Assembly: GCF_051390635.1 (NCBI RefSeq)
Contig: NZ_JBPODT010000002.1
Location: 806,001 to 870,000, forward strand
Direction: 5' to 3'
Length of the DNA stretch: 64,000 nucleotides
Source of the DNA: Microbaculum sp051390635
Lineage (GTDB): Bacteria; Pseudomonadota; Alphaproteobacteria; Rhizobiales; Tepidamorphaceae
Shown here: positions 1 to 7,001 of the stretch, one piece after another
Numbering within the stretch: position 1 is the stretch's first letter
Layout of the letters: every line of letters begins with the position of its first letter
Notes under the pieces: model-generated
The model's database searches: none
What the model saw: the letters and a program-made list of their open reading frames with translations, nothing else
Told to the model about the DNA's origin: nothing
Program-made: the position numbers and the translations under genes

Positions 1-56
1 AGATGCTCGGCGAGCCAGTCTGTGGAAGCGAGGAATTGCGCGCGTTCGCCGGCCAT
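1..56 (-). CDS. Sulfurtransferase N-terminus (partial, runs off the window)
   Basis: Only the first 18 complete codons are in the window, read leftward from the ATG at 56. The peptide starts MAGERAQFL and continues with STDWLAEHL, the usual opening of 3-mercaptopyruvate/thiosulfate sulfurtransferases (rhodanese family), in which a short N-terminal segment leads into the first rhodanese domain. AAGGA lies a few bases upstream of the ATG as ribosome site. It is the last visible gene of a leftward cluster after cysteine synthase, AlaX and the GFA-like gene, and a sulfur-transfer role fits that neighbourhood. The catalytic cysteine would lie outside the window, so the family call rests on the N-terminus alone. 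Confidence 0.6.
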   Translation of the reverse strand, partial: MAGERAQFLASTDWLAEH

Positions 57-78
57 GGTGTTCCTTTGGTCTTTCCGT

Positions 79-555
79 TCAGTCTTTGCTCGTCAGGCCG
101 CGTTTCTCGTGCCAGCCGGCAATCGATTCAAGCGGGTACTCGTCGAAACTGTCGTCATTCTCGCGGATGTCGGGCTGCACCCAGTCCGGTGCGTAGGCCA
201 ACATCAGATGAACCCGCTCCGGCGGAACGGGCAGTTCGGTATCGATCGCCGAAGCGAAGGGGTGGACGAGTTCCGGCCAGCGCGGATCCCAGACCCATAG
301 CGCACTGCCGCACTTCCTGCAGAAGCGTCGTTCGCCCGCGCTCTCCTGGCCGTCGATATGCGCGTGGAACACGGTGATGTCCTTCTCGCCCTCGACCTTC
401 AGCGTCGCCGCGTCGCCTCCGAGATTGATGGCGTAGCCGCCGCCGCCCGCCGTCTTGCGGCAGATCGAGCAGTAGCAGCGCATGTAAGGGTAGGGCGTCG
501 ACGATTGCAGTGAGAAGGTGACCGCGCCGCAATGGCAGGAGCCTTCGAGCAGCAT
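79..555 (-). CDS. GFA family (glutathione-dependent formaldehyde-activating-like) zinc protein
   Basis: A 158-residue protein of the GFA/CENP-V fold. Cysteines C7 and C9 (GSCHCG), C27, C29 and C32 (CYCSIC), and C79 and C82 (CRKCG) are the zinc ligands expected for this family. The founding member forms S-hydroxymethylglutathione from formaldehyde and glutathione, but most bacterial paralogues have no proven substrate, so I do not assign one. The frame is open further upstream to 582; I chose the ATG at 555 because the protein then begins directly with the family N-terminus, a GGTGAGG-like site precedes it, and the gene starts 4 bases after the AlaX stop, which suggests translational coupling. 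Confidence 0.85.
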   Translation of the reverse strand: MLLEGSCHCGAVTFSLQSSTPYPYMRCYCSICRKTAGGGGYAINLGGDAATLKVEGEKDITVFHAHIDGQESAGERRFCRKCGSALWVWDPRWPELVHPFASAIDTELPVPPERVHLMLAYAPDWVQPDIRENDDSFDEYPLESIAGWHEKRGLTSKD

Positions 556-559
556 CGCC

Positions 560-1288
560 TCACCCCCCATCCGTGAAGGCAATGCGCACGCGACGGTTCT
601 GCGCGCCCTTCGATTCCATCTTGGTGACGACCATCGCGCCGATTTCGCCGGTCTGCGCCACGTGCGTGCCGCCGCACGGCTGCAGGTCCACGTCCTGGCC
701 GATCCGTACCAGCCGCACCTTGCCGGCGCCCATCGGCGGCTTCACGCTCATCGTCTTGACCAGATCGGGATTGGCCTCGAGCTCCGCATCGGTGATCCAC
801 TCGGTGGTCACGAGGTGATCGCCGGAAATCAGCGCATTGAGCTGTTCCGTGAGCTCCTCCTTCTGCGGGACCGTGCCCTCGATCGCGAAGTCCAGGCGGC
901 CGTAATCGTCGGAAATCTGTCCGCCGGTTACCGGGTGCGGCATGGCGACCGACAAAAGGTGCAGCGCCGTGTGTACGCGCATCCGCCTGTAGCGCGTTTC
1001 CCAGTCTATCTTCGCCTCGACCGTATCGCCCGGCTCGGGGAGGGGGCCGGGCTCGGCGGGGACGTGCACGATCTCGCCGGGCGCATCTCCCTTGACCGCG
1101 GTGGCGACCGGGATCTCGGTCCCGTCCTCAAGCGTCAGCGTTCCCTTGTCGCCAGGCTGCCCGCCTCCGGTCGGGTAGAACACCGTCCGGTCGAGCACGA
1201 TGCCGCCGCGATCGTTGACGCCGAGGACGGTCGCCTCGCAGGATTTACGGTAGGCGTCGTCGCGGAACAGCGGTTCGGTCTCCGGCAC
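560..1288 (-). CDS. Alanyl-tRNA editing protein (AlaX-like)
   Basis: A 242-residue free-standing editing domain that hydrolyses mischarged aminoacyl-tRNA(Ala), typically Ser-tRNA(Ala). The zinc site is visible as H106/H110 in HTALH and C205/H209 in CGGTH, the same residues used by the AlaRS editing domain. An N-terminal beta-barrel part (about residues 1-90) precedes the catalytic part, as in medium-length AlaX proteins. There is no synthetase or C-Ala domain. It sits 12 bases after the cysteine synthase stop and 4 bases before the GFA-like gene, so the genes are probably co-transcribed. AlaRS itself is not in the window. Confidence 0.9.
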   Translation of the reverse strand: MPETEPLFRDDAYRKSCEATVLGVNDRGGIVLDRTVFYPTGGGQPGDKGTLTLEDGTEIPVATAVKGDAPGEIVHVPAEPGPLPEPGDTVEAKIDWETRYRRMRVHTALHLLSVAMPHPVTGGQISDDYGRLDFAIEGTVPQKEELTEQLNALISGDHLVTTEWITDAELEANPDLVKTMSVKPPMGAGKVRLVRIGQDVDLQPCGGTHVAQTGEIGAMVVTKMESKGAQNRRVRIAFTDGG

Positions 1289-1300
1289 GTCGGTCTCCGT

Positions 1301-2335
1301 CTACTCGAAGGGGATTTCGATATCGAGGGTGCGTTCGAGCCAGTCCGGAACGGGCAGGCTCTTCGAACGCAGGAAGTCGGGATCGAACAGCTTCGACTGA
1401 TAGCGGGTGCCAGGATCGCACAGGATCGTGACGACCGTATGCCCCGGCCCCATCTCCCTGGCGAGCCGGATGGCGCCGGCGACGTTGACGCCGGTAGAGC
1501 CCCCGAGGCACAGCCCCTCGTGTTCCAGCAGATCGAACACGACGGGAACCGCCTCGCTGTCCTCGATCAGATACGCCTTGTCGACGTGGATGTCCTCGAT
1601 GATCGGCGTCACGCGACCAAGCCCGATGCCCTCGGTGATCGAGCCACCTTCGGTCGATTTGGCTTTGCCATGGGCGAACAGCTCGAACATTGCGGCGCCG
1701 CGCGGGTCGGCGCAGCCGATCACGATGTCGGGATTCTGGTCGCGGAGGAACATCGAGGTTCCCGCGAGCGTTCCGCCGGTGCCGACCGAGCAGATGAATC
1801 CGTCGACCTTGCCCTCTGTCTGCACCCAGATCTCGGGGCCGGTCGAAGAGTAGTGGGCCTTGCGGTTGTCGAGGTTGTTCCACTGGTCGGCGAACAGCAC
1901 ACCGTTCGGCTCGGTCTTGCGCATGTTATCGGCCAGCCGCCGCGCGACATGCTGGTAGTTGTTGGGATTGGCGTAGGGCAGGGCCGGCACTTCGACCAGC
2001 GTGGCGCCCGCGAGCCGCAGCATGTCCTTCTTTTCCTGGCTCTGCGTCTCGGGAATGACGATCACGGTGCGATATCCGCGCGCATTCGCCACCAGGGCCA
2101 GTCCGATGCCCGTATTGCCGGCGGTTCCTTCGACCACGAGCCCGCCCGGCTTCAGGTCGCCGCGCGTCTCCGCCTCGAGGATCATCTGCCGTGCGGGCCG
2201 GTCCTTCACGGACTGTCCCGGATTCAGAAACTCTGCCTTGCCGAGGATAGTGCAGCCTGTCGCCTCCGAGGCGTGGCGCAACTTGATGAGTGGCGTATTG
2301 CCGATCGCCTCGACGAGGCCGTCGCGATAGTCCAT
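1301..2335 (-). CDS. cysK: Cysteine synthase A
   Basis: A 344-residue fold-type II PLP enzyme converting O-acetylserine and sulfide to cysteine. The PLP lysine is K44 in QSVKDR. The substrate loop is at about 70-77 (GTAGNTG) and the PLP phosphate-binding loop at about 184-190 (SVGTGGT). The length is somewhat longer than the ~310 residues of E. coli CysK, matching an alphaproteobacterial group with a C-terminal extension; a cystathionine-beta-synthase-like side activity cannot be excluded. It is the first gene of the leftward cluster with AlaX, GFA and sulfurtransferase. An AGAGAGGA-type ribosome site lies upstream of the ATG, and the 200 bases before it should hold the promoter. Confidence 0.9.
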   Translation of the reverse strand: MDYRDGLVEAIGNTPLIKLRHASEATGCTILGKAEFLNPGQSVKDRPARQMILEAETRGDLKPGGLVVEGTAGNTGIGLALVANARGYRTVIVIPETQSQEKKDMLRLAGATLVEVPALPYANPNNYQHVARRLADNMRKTEPNGVLFADQWNNLDNRKAHYSSTGPEIWVQTEGKVDGFICSVGTGGTLAGTSMFLRDQNPDIVIGCADPRGAAMFELFAHGKAKSTEGGSITEGIGLGRVTPIIEDIHVDKAYLIEDSEAVPVVFDLLEHEGLCLGGSTGVNVAGAIRLAREMGPGHTVVTILCDPGTRYQSKLFDPDFLRSKSLPVPDWLERTLDIEIPFE

Positions 2336-2534
2336 GCGGACGCTGATCCTCTCTTTCTTGATACTGAAGTCCCTGCTATCGGTCGAACTTAGAGGCCAGC
2401 CGGGGGGCGTTCAAGCTGACCGTCGACAAACCCGACATAGCCCGAGTTCCGCGATTCCGATATTGCCAACATTGCATGGCGTGGCGTGTTCCGGGTATGA
2501 GCGGGGCGACAAACGAGAAGAGGAACATCCGATA

Positions 2535-2930
2535 ATGCTTCGCAACGCGATACTCGCCGCCTTGGCAATGGTAGCCGTCGGGATCGGCGCCACCGGCGCT
2601 TCCGCGCAGGAGCAGACCCAGGCCGAAGACACGATGACGCTGGTTGCCGGTACCGTGGATTGTCGCTACCAGCTTCGCCCCATCGAGACCGCGATCTGCA
2701 CTGCGCCCGTGCTGGCGGCGATGGATCTGCAGATGATCACGCTCTACAACGTGCTGAATGCGTTGGTTAAGCCGGAAACGGGCGTCGAGATGGCCGCAAC
2801 GCAGCAGGCGTTCCTGAAGTCGCGCGAGGCCTGCACCAGCGATCCGGAATGTATCGGCCAGGCGATCGCCCGGCGTATCGGCGAGCTCGATGTCATTCTC
2901 AAGGACATCGCGTCCCGCGGCCCGTACTGA
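2535..2930 (+). CDS. LprI-like (DUF1311-type) secreted protein
   Basis: A 131-residue protein with a clear Sec signal peptide (hydrophobic MLRNAILAALAMVAVGIG followed by ASA cleavage, about residue 23). The mature part has four cysteines in the pattern DCRYQL, AICTAPVL, EACTSD and ECIG, and a helical stretch with LY and R...C spacing, which resembles the lysozyme-inhibitor LprI N-terminal domain family. The function in this lineage is unknown; periplasmic location is inferred. The start at 2535 was chosen over the ATG at 2334 because the signal peptide starts there and GAAGAGG precedes it. A strong intrinsic terminator follows 39 bases after the stop, so this looks like a single-gene unit. 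Confidence 0.7.
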   Translation: MLRNAILAALAMVAVGIGATGASAQEQTQAEDTMTLVAGTVDCRYQLRPIETAICTAPVLAAMDLQMITLYNVLNALVKPETGVEMAATQQAFLKSREACTSDPECIGQAIARRIGELDVILKDIASRGPY

Positions 2931-2968
2931 CGGGCTTTCGCGACAAGGCGCACGCCGAAATTCCGGCT

Positions 2969-2995
2969 GACCGCGGTCGTCTTCGCGGTCTTTTT
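2969..2995 (+). terminator. Rho-independent terminator after the LprI-like gene
   Basis: A 7-bp perfect stem GACCGCG (2969-2975) with CGCGGTC (2984-2990), an 8-base loop, and a run of five T immediately after. Orientation and distance fit termination of the upstream plus-strand gene. Confidence 0.8.
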
Positions 2996-3066
2996 ACGGT
3001 CGCCTCTTTTTCGCGACGGTCGGGGCGGCAGTCGGAAAGGTGTGTCCCGCGCAATACAAACGCGCA

Positions 3067-3093
3067 AAACAAAAGGGCGGCCCGAGGCCGCCC
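3067..3093 (-). terminator. Rho-independent terminator reading leftward
   Basis: Stem GGGCGGCC (3075-3082) with GGCCGCCC (3086-3093), a 3-base loop, and on the minus strand the stem is followed by TTTTGTTTTG. It would end minus-strand transcripts, either read-through from AMP nucleosidase or a separate small RNA between 3294 and 3067. On the plus strand the same stem has only a weak T tract. Confidence 0.75.
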
Positions 3094-3128
3094 AGTTTGA
3101 TACGCACCAACGGAGGGAGGTTTCGCTG

Positions 3129-3212
3129 ATGTCTCGCCCCCGCGACCCTCCGTCGCGGGCGAGGGGCTTGCCCCTCATCAATGAAAACATTCTGACTGAT
3201 TCGTCGGCTTAA
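3129..3212 (+). CDS. Candidate 27-residue small ORF with strong ribosome site
   Basis: ATG at 3129 is preceded at 8 bases by CGGAGGGAGG (3111-3120), one of the best Shine-Dalgarno matches in the window. The peptide starts MSRPRDPPSR and ends LTDSSA, with no signal peptide or membrane segment. The coding part contains two hairpins: 3133-3163 (loop CCCTCCG at 3146-3152) and 3161-3176. The loop is complementary to the ribosome site. Translation is not proven; the same region could be a minus-strand RNA instead. I do not recognise a family. Confidence 0.3.
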   Translation: MSRPRDPPSRARGLPLINENILTDSSA

Positions 3213-3294
3213 TGCGCGCCGCGTCGATGGCGTTCCACAAGTTCGCCCCGGCTGTGACTGTTCGGACACAGTATCTTGAGCCGACTGGCAGGGC

Positions 3295-4803
3295 CTATTG
3301 AAAGGCGACTTCGGCGAAACTTCGCAGTTTCCGCGAATGTAATCGTTCGCGCTCCTGGGATTTCAGCCTTTCGAGTGCGTTTAGTCCGATTTCCAGGTGT
3401 TGGCCGACCCGCTGGCGATAGAACTCGCCGGCCATGCCGGCGAGTTTGATTTCCCCGTGCAAAGGCTTGTCCGAGATGCACAGAAGCGTGCCGTACGGCA
3501 CGCGGAACCGGAATCCGTTGGCCGCGATGGCTGCCGATTCCATGTCGAGTGCGACCGCTCGCGATTGTGACAGCCGCCGCAGGATCGCACCATGGTCCGA
3601 CAGCTCCCAGTTCCGGTTGTCGACGCTGGCCACCGTACCGGTGCGCATCACCCGCTTGAGCTCGTAGCCGTTCAGCCCCGTGACTTCGCCGACGCCCTGT
3701 TCGATGGCGACCTGCACCTCGGCGAGCGCGGGGATCGGCACCCAGACCGGCAACTCCTCGTCAAGCACGTGGTCCTCGCGCACATAGCCGTGCGCCAGCA
3801 CATAGTCCCCGAGCTTCTGGGTATTCCTGAGACCCGCGCAGTGCCCGAGCATCAGCCAGGCGTGCGGCCGCAGCACGGCCACGTGGTCGGTGATGGTGCG
3901 GGCGTTGGACGGCCCGACGCCGATATTGATCATGGTGATACCGGCATCGTCCGGCTGTACCAGATGATAGGCCGGCATCTGCGGCATTCGGGCCGGCGGT
4001 TGTCCGGAGGATGCGGACTTCAGCCTGGCATTGTGGGTGATCAGGTTGCCGGGTTCGACGAACGCGGTCGCGACCGGATCGCCGTCGGCCATGCGTTGAC
4101 GGCCGATGCGCGAGAAGTCGTCGACGTAGAACTGATAGTTCGTGAAGATCACGAAGTTCTGGAAATGCTCGGGTGCGGTGCCCGTGTAGTGGGTCAGGCG
4201 ATGCAGCGAGTAGTCGATGCGGGCCGCCCTGAACATCGCGAGCGGTGCCGGGGCCCCGGGCCGCGGCACGAGCGTTCCGTTGACGATGGCGTCGTCCATC
4301 GCCGCCAGGTCCGGCGTATCGAACAGGTCGCGCAACGGCGGGCCGTCGCTGGCCATATGGCCAGCCTCCGTCTCGATATTGATGTCACGGCGATAGGCGA
4401 AATGGATCGGGATCGGCTCGTTCGATTCGCCGATCTCTACGGGCACCCTGTGGTTTTCGATCAGCAGGCCGATCTGCTCGACCAGATAGCGACGAAAGAG
4501 GTCCGGTCGCGTCACTGTCGTCTCGTGGATGCCAGGTCCCGAAACGAATCCGTAGGACAGCCGCGAGTCGACACGGGCGTGAGTGGCGGTCGTCATCCGA
4601 ACGAACGGGTAGGTCGCACGTACGGGGGCGGATGGAATGTCGCCTCCCACGAAGCCCTGAAAGCGATCGCGCAGGAAGGCGGTGTTGCGCTCGTAGATCT
4701 CGGTGAGCCGATCGACCGCCTTCTCTGCGGACTGAAACGACTCGGTGGCGACGCGGGGGGGAGTGATCAGGTCGGATGAAGCGCTCATGGTTTCAGCTTT
4801 CAT
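3295..4803 (-). CDS. amn: AMP nucleosidase
   Basis: A 502-residue enzyme that cleaves AMP to adenine and ribose 5-phosphate, in purine salvage and control of the adenylate pool. The N-terminal ~170 residues match the Amn-specific domain, and the C-terminal half is a nucleoside-phosphorylase-like fold (GVGPSNARTITDH region, and a DMESAAIAANG motif of the kind that binds ribose and base). Length is near the family norm. The longest start (4803) is given; the ATG at 4788 (MSASSDL) is equally possible, since neither has a strong ribosome site. It is divergent from the patatin gene and convergent with the LprI region; no neighbouring purine genes are seen. Confidence 0.9.
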   Translation of the reverse strand: MKAETMSASSDLITPPRVATESFQSAEKAVDRLTEIYERNTAFLRDRFQGFVGGDIPSAPVRATYPFVRMTTATHARVDSRLSYGFVSGPGIHETTVTRPDLFRRYLVEQIGLLIENHRVPVEIGESNEPIPIHFAYRRDINIETEAGHMASDGPPLRDLFDTPDLAAMDDAIVNGTLVPRPGAPAPLAMFRAARIDYSLHRLTHYTGTAPEHFQNFVIFTNYQFYVDDFSRIGRQRMADGDPVATAFVEPGNLITHNARLKSASSGQPPARMPQMPAYHLVQPDDAGITMINIGVGPSNARTITDHVAVLRPHAWLMLGHCAGLRNTQKLGDYVLAHGYVREDHVLDEELPVWVPIPALAEVQVAIEQGVGEVTGLNGYELKRVMRTGTVASVDNRNWELSDHGAILRRLSQSRAVALDMESAAIAANGFRFRVPYGTLLCISDKPLHGEIKLAGMAGEFYRQRVGQHLEIGLNALERLKSQERERLHSRKLRSFAEVAFQ

Positions 4804-4936
4804 CGGGCCCGGGCGAAGTCAAGCGTGGTTGCGGCGGCCGCTTTAGGCACGCCCCGCGAAACGGGACTGAAACAAACAGGCCGAAAACGCGCCAGCCGGA
4901 GAAAAACTCCTGAAACGTGCCCTGATTACTATTAGG

Positions 4937-4948
4937 CCCATGCATGGG
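4937..4948. promoter_or_regulatory. 12-bp perfect palindrome in the amn/patatin divergent region
   Basis: CCCATGCATGGG is a perfect 12-base palindrome between the divergently transcribed amn and patatin genes, 79 bases before the patatin start. It could be an operator. No regulator gene is adjacent, so this is a positional inference only. Confidence 0.3.
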
Positions 4949-5026
4949 GTTTCTCGCATCCAAGCCCGCAAAGACTTCGGTCATAGGCTTCGTGCAGGTC
5001 CAACGCTACCGGAAGGAGCGACTTCA

Positions 5027-6913
5027 ATGGGGACCGTCTCGATATTGAGTGCGTACGCGCCGGACGGTGCCGGCGCCCGGCGCGACGGCAACCGGGGCTA
5101 TCCGCGGCTGGCGCGGGCGTTGCGGAGCCTGGAGCCTTTCCGCAGCCTGTCGCGGCGTTCGTTCGCCGACGTAGCCGGCTTGGTCGAACTGCACTGCATC
5201 GAGCGGGGCCAGGTTCTGTTCGAGCGCGGGGACCCGTCGGACACGCTGTATCTTGTCGCGAGCGGGCGATTCTTCGTGTTTCTCGATACTGACCAGGACC
5301 CCGTCGCCGAGATCGGCGCCGGCGAGCCGGTCGGTGATCTCGCCTTTCTTACCGGCCAGCCTCGTACAGCCACCGTCGTGGCGGCGCGCGACAGCGAGGT
5401 CGTCGCGGTGTCTCGCGCGACCTATCAGCAGCTTTTCGAGCGCGTGCCGCTGCTCCAAAAGGGGCTTCTGGTTCGCCTTGCCGAACGCATGCAGACGATC
5501 GCGGCGACGGCGCGGCCGCCTGCGCGCTCCCCCGGCAGGACCATCGCGCTGTGTCCGGTGGGTACGGCTCCGATCCCGCATGTCCTGGTGAAGCGGCTCG
5601 GGGCGGCGCTGGCGCAATACGGTCGCACGGAGGTCCTCCGTCCAGATCCGGTTCCGGATCATGGCGACCCTGGGATCGACGTCAGGCTGGCCAACCTCGA
5701 ACGGGATTGCAGGTTCGTTCTCTGTCCGTTGCCGGTTCCTGAAGCCGATGGCGCCGAATGTGCCGAGTTGCTGCTGCGCCACTGCGACTCCGTCGTCCTC
5801 GTCGGCCGTCTCGGCGATGCGGCCGTGCCCGGGCGCGACCGGTTGGAGCGCACATGCGCCGATCTGTTCCTGAAGCGCAACCGCAGCCTCATTCTGTGGC
5901 GCGAAACCACCACCACTCCGATCGGAGGCACGCCGGCCTGGCTCGCCAGGCACAAGGTCGCGCTGCACCACCATGTCGCGCTCGATGCTCCGGGCGATGC
6001 CGAGCGGGTCGCCCGGTTCCTCGCCGGCCGTGCGGTCGGGGCGGTGTTCGGCGGTGGCGGCGCGCTCGGTTGCGGTCATCTCGGTCTTGCTCGCGCCTTC
6101 CGCGACGCCGGCATGGCGTTCGACATCTTCGGCGGAACCAGCGCCGGAGCCGCCATGGCCTTGACGCTTGCCGCCGGCACGCGTCCCGAGGACGTTATCG
6201 ACCGCATCGAAGAGATCTTCGTCAGGAAGCGGGCGCTGCGCCGCTTCACGCTGCCGGTCTTCAGTTTTCTCGACCATACCGTGTTCGAACGCGAACTGGC
6301 CGCCAGCTACGGGAGCGCGGACATCGCCGACCTGCCGCTCAACGCCTTCGCCGTCTCGACCAACCTGTCGCGCGACTGCCTGCACGTACACCGCACGGGA
6401 CCGATCTGGCAGGCGATCCGCTCGTCCGGCGCGGTCCCAGGCGCCCTGCCGCCATTTACGACGGAGGAGGGTGACTTGCTGGTCGACGGCGCCCTCGTCG
6501 ATAACCTGCCGGTCTCGGTGATGCGCGACATGAAGATCGGTCCCAACGTGCTCGCCGGTTTCTTCCGGGAGGATCGCCGCCCGCGCGACCGTCGCTATGA
6601 TCAGGTTCCGGGCCGAGAGCGGCTCATCGCCGACATCGTGTTGAACCGCCGTCGGTTGTTTCCGAGCCTGTTCGACGTGCTGTCGCGCTCGATGCTGGTG
6701 ACCAGCCGCCGGTCCTTGCGGGAAACCGAGATCGGCTCCGATCTGCTGGTGAGCCTGCCGGTGCCGGACCGGATGGGGCTGCTCGATTGGAAATTGGGCC
6801 GCGCGCAGGAGGAGCGCTGCTATCGCTATGTCTCACGCCTCATCGAGGAGGCCGGCGGTCCGATGGCGCTGATCGAGCAGGCGCAGAGGGATCGATCCGC
6901 GGTCCGGCCCTGA
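5027..6913 (+). CDS. Patatin-like phospholipase with N-terminal cyclic-nucleotide-binding domain
   Basis: A 628-residue NTE-type protein. About residues 35-155 form a cNMP-binding (CAP effector) domain with the FERGDPSDTLYLV and GEPVGDLAFLTGQPRTATV signatures. The middle resembles the linker of neuropathy-target-esterase homologues. The patatin domain begins near 335 with the oxyanion-hole loop GGGGALG (about 341-347), the nucleophile elbow GTSAG (serine near 371), and the catalytic DGA (near 486). It is expected to hydrolyse phospholipids or lysophospholipids at the inner membrane; no transmembrane helix is obvious. The start at 5027 is supported by GGAAGGAG seven bases upstream; an upstream in-frame ATG at 4940 lies inside a palindrome. 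Cyclic-nucleotide control is likely from domain content but untested. Confidence 0.88.
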   Translation: MGTVSILSAYAPDGAGARRDGNRGYPRLARALRSLEPFRSLSRRSFADVAGLVELHCIERGQVLFERGDPSDTLYLVASGRFFVFLDTDQDPVAEIGAGEPVGDLAFLTGQPRTATVVAARDSEVVAVSRATYQQLFERVPLLQKGLLVRLAERMQTIAATARPPARSPGRTIALCPVGTAPIPHVLVKRLGAALAQYGRTEVLRPDPVPDHGDPGIDVRLANLERDCRFVLCPLPVPEADGAECAELLLRHCDSVVLVGRLGDAAVPGRDRLERTCADLFLKRNRSLILWRETTTTPIGGTPAWLARHKVALHHHVALDAPGDAERVARFLAGRAVGAVFGGGGALGCGHLGLARAFRDAGMAFDIFGGTSAGAAMALTLAAGTRPEDVIDRIEEIFVRKRALRRFTLPVFSFLDHTVFERELAASYGSADIADLPLNAFAVSTNLSRDCLHVHRTGPIWQAIRSSGAVPGALPPFTTEEGDLLVDGALVDNLPVSVMRDMKIGPNVLAGFFREDRRPRDRRYDQVPGRERLIADIVLNRRRLFPSLFDVLSRSMLVTSRRSLRETEIGSDLLVSLPVPDRMGLLDWKLGRAQEERCYRYVSRLIEEAGGPMALIEQAQRDRSAVRP

Positions 6914-7001
6914 ATCGAAATGATCGGCCAATCGAAACGATCGGCGAATCGAAACGGGCGGCCAATGGGCCGCCCGCAGTGATCTTCGATCGTTCGGAGC
7001 C

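Noticed and set aside
518..2392. 624-residue plus-strand ORF over alaX and cysK
   Set aside because: Mirror frame of two clear genes; low-complexity Arg/Asp/Gly-rich product with no motif, normal in GC-rich DNA.
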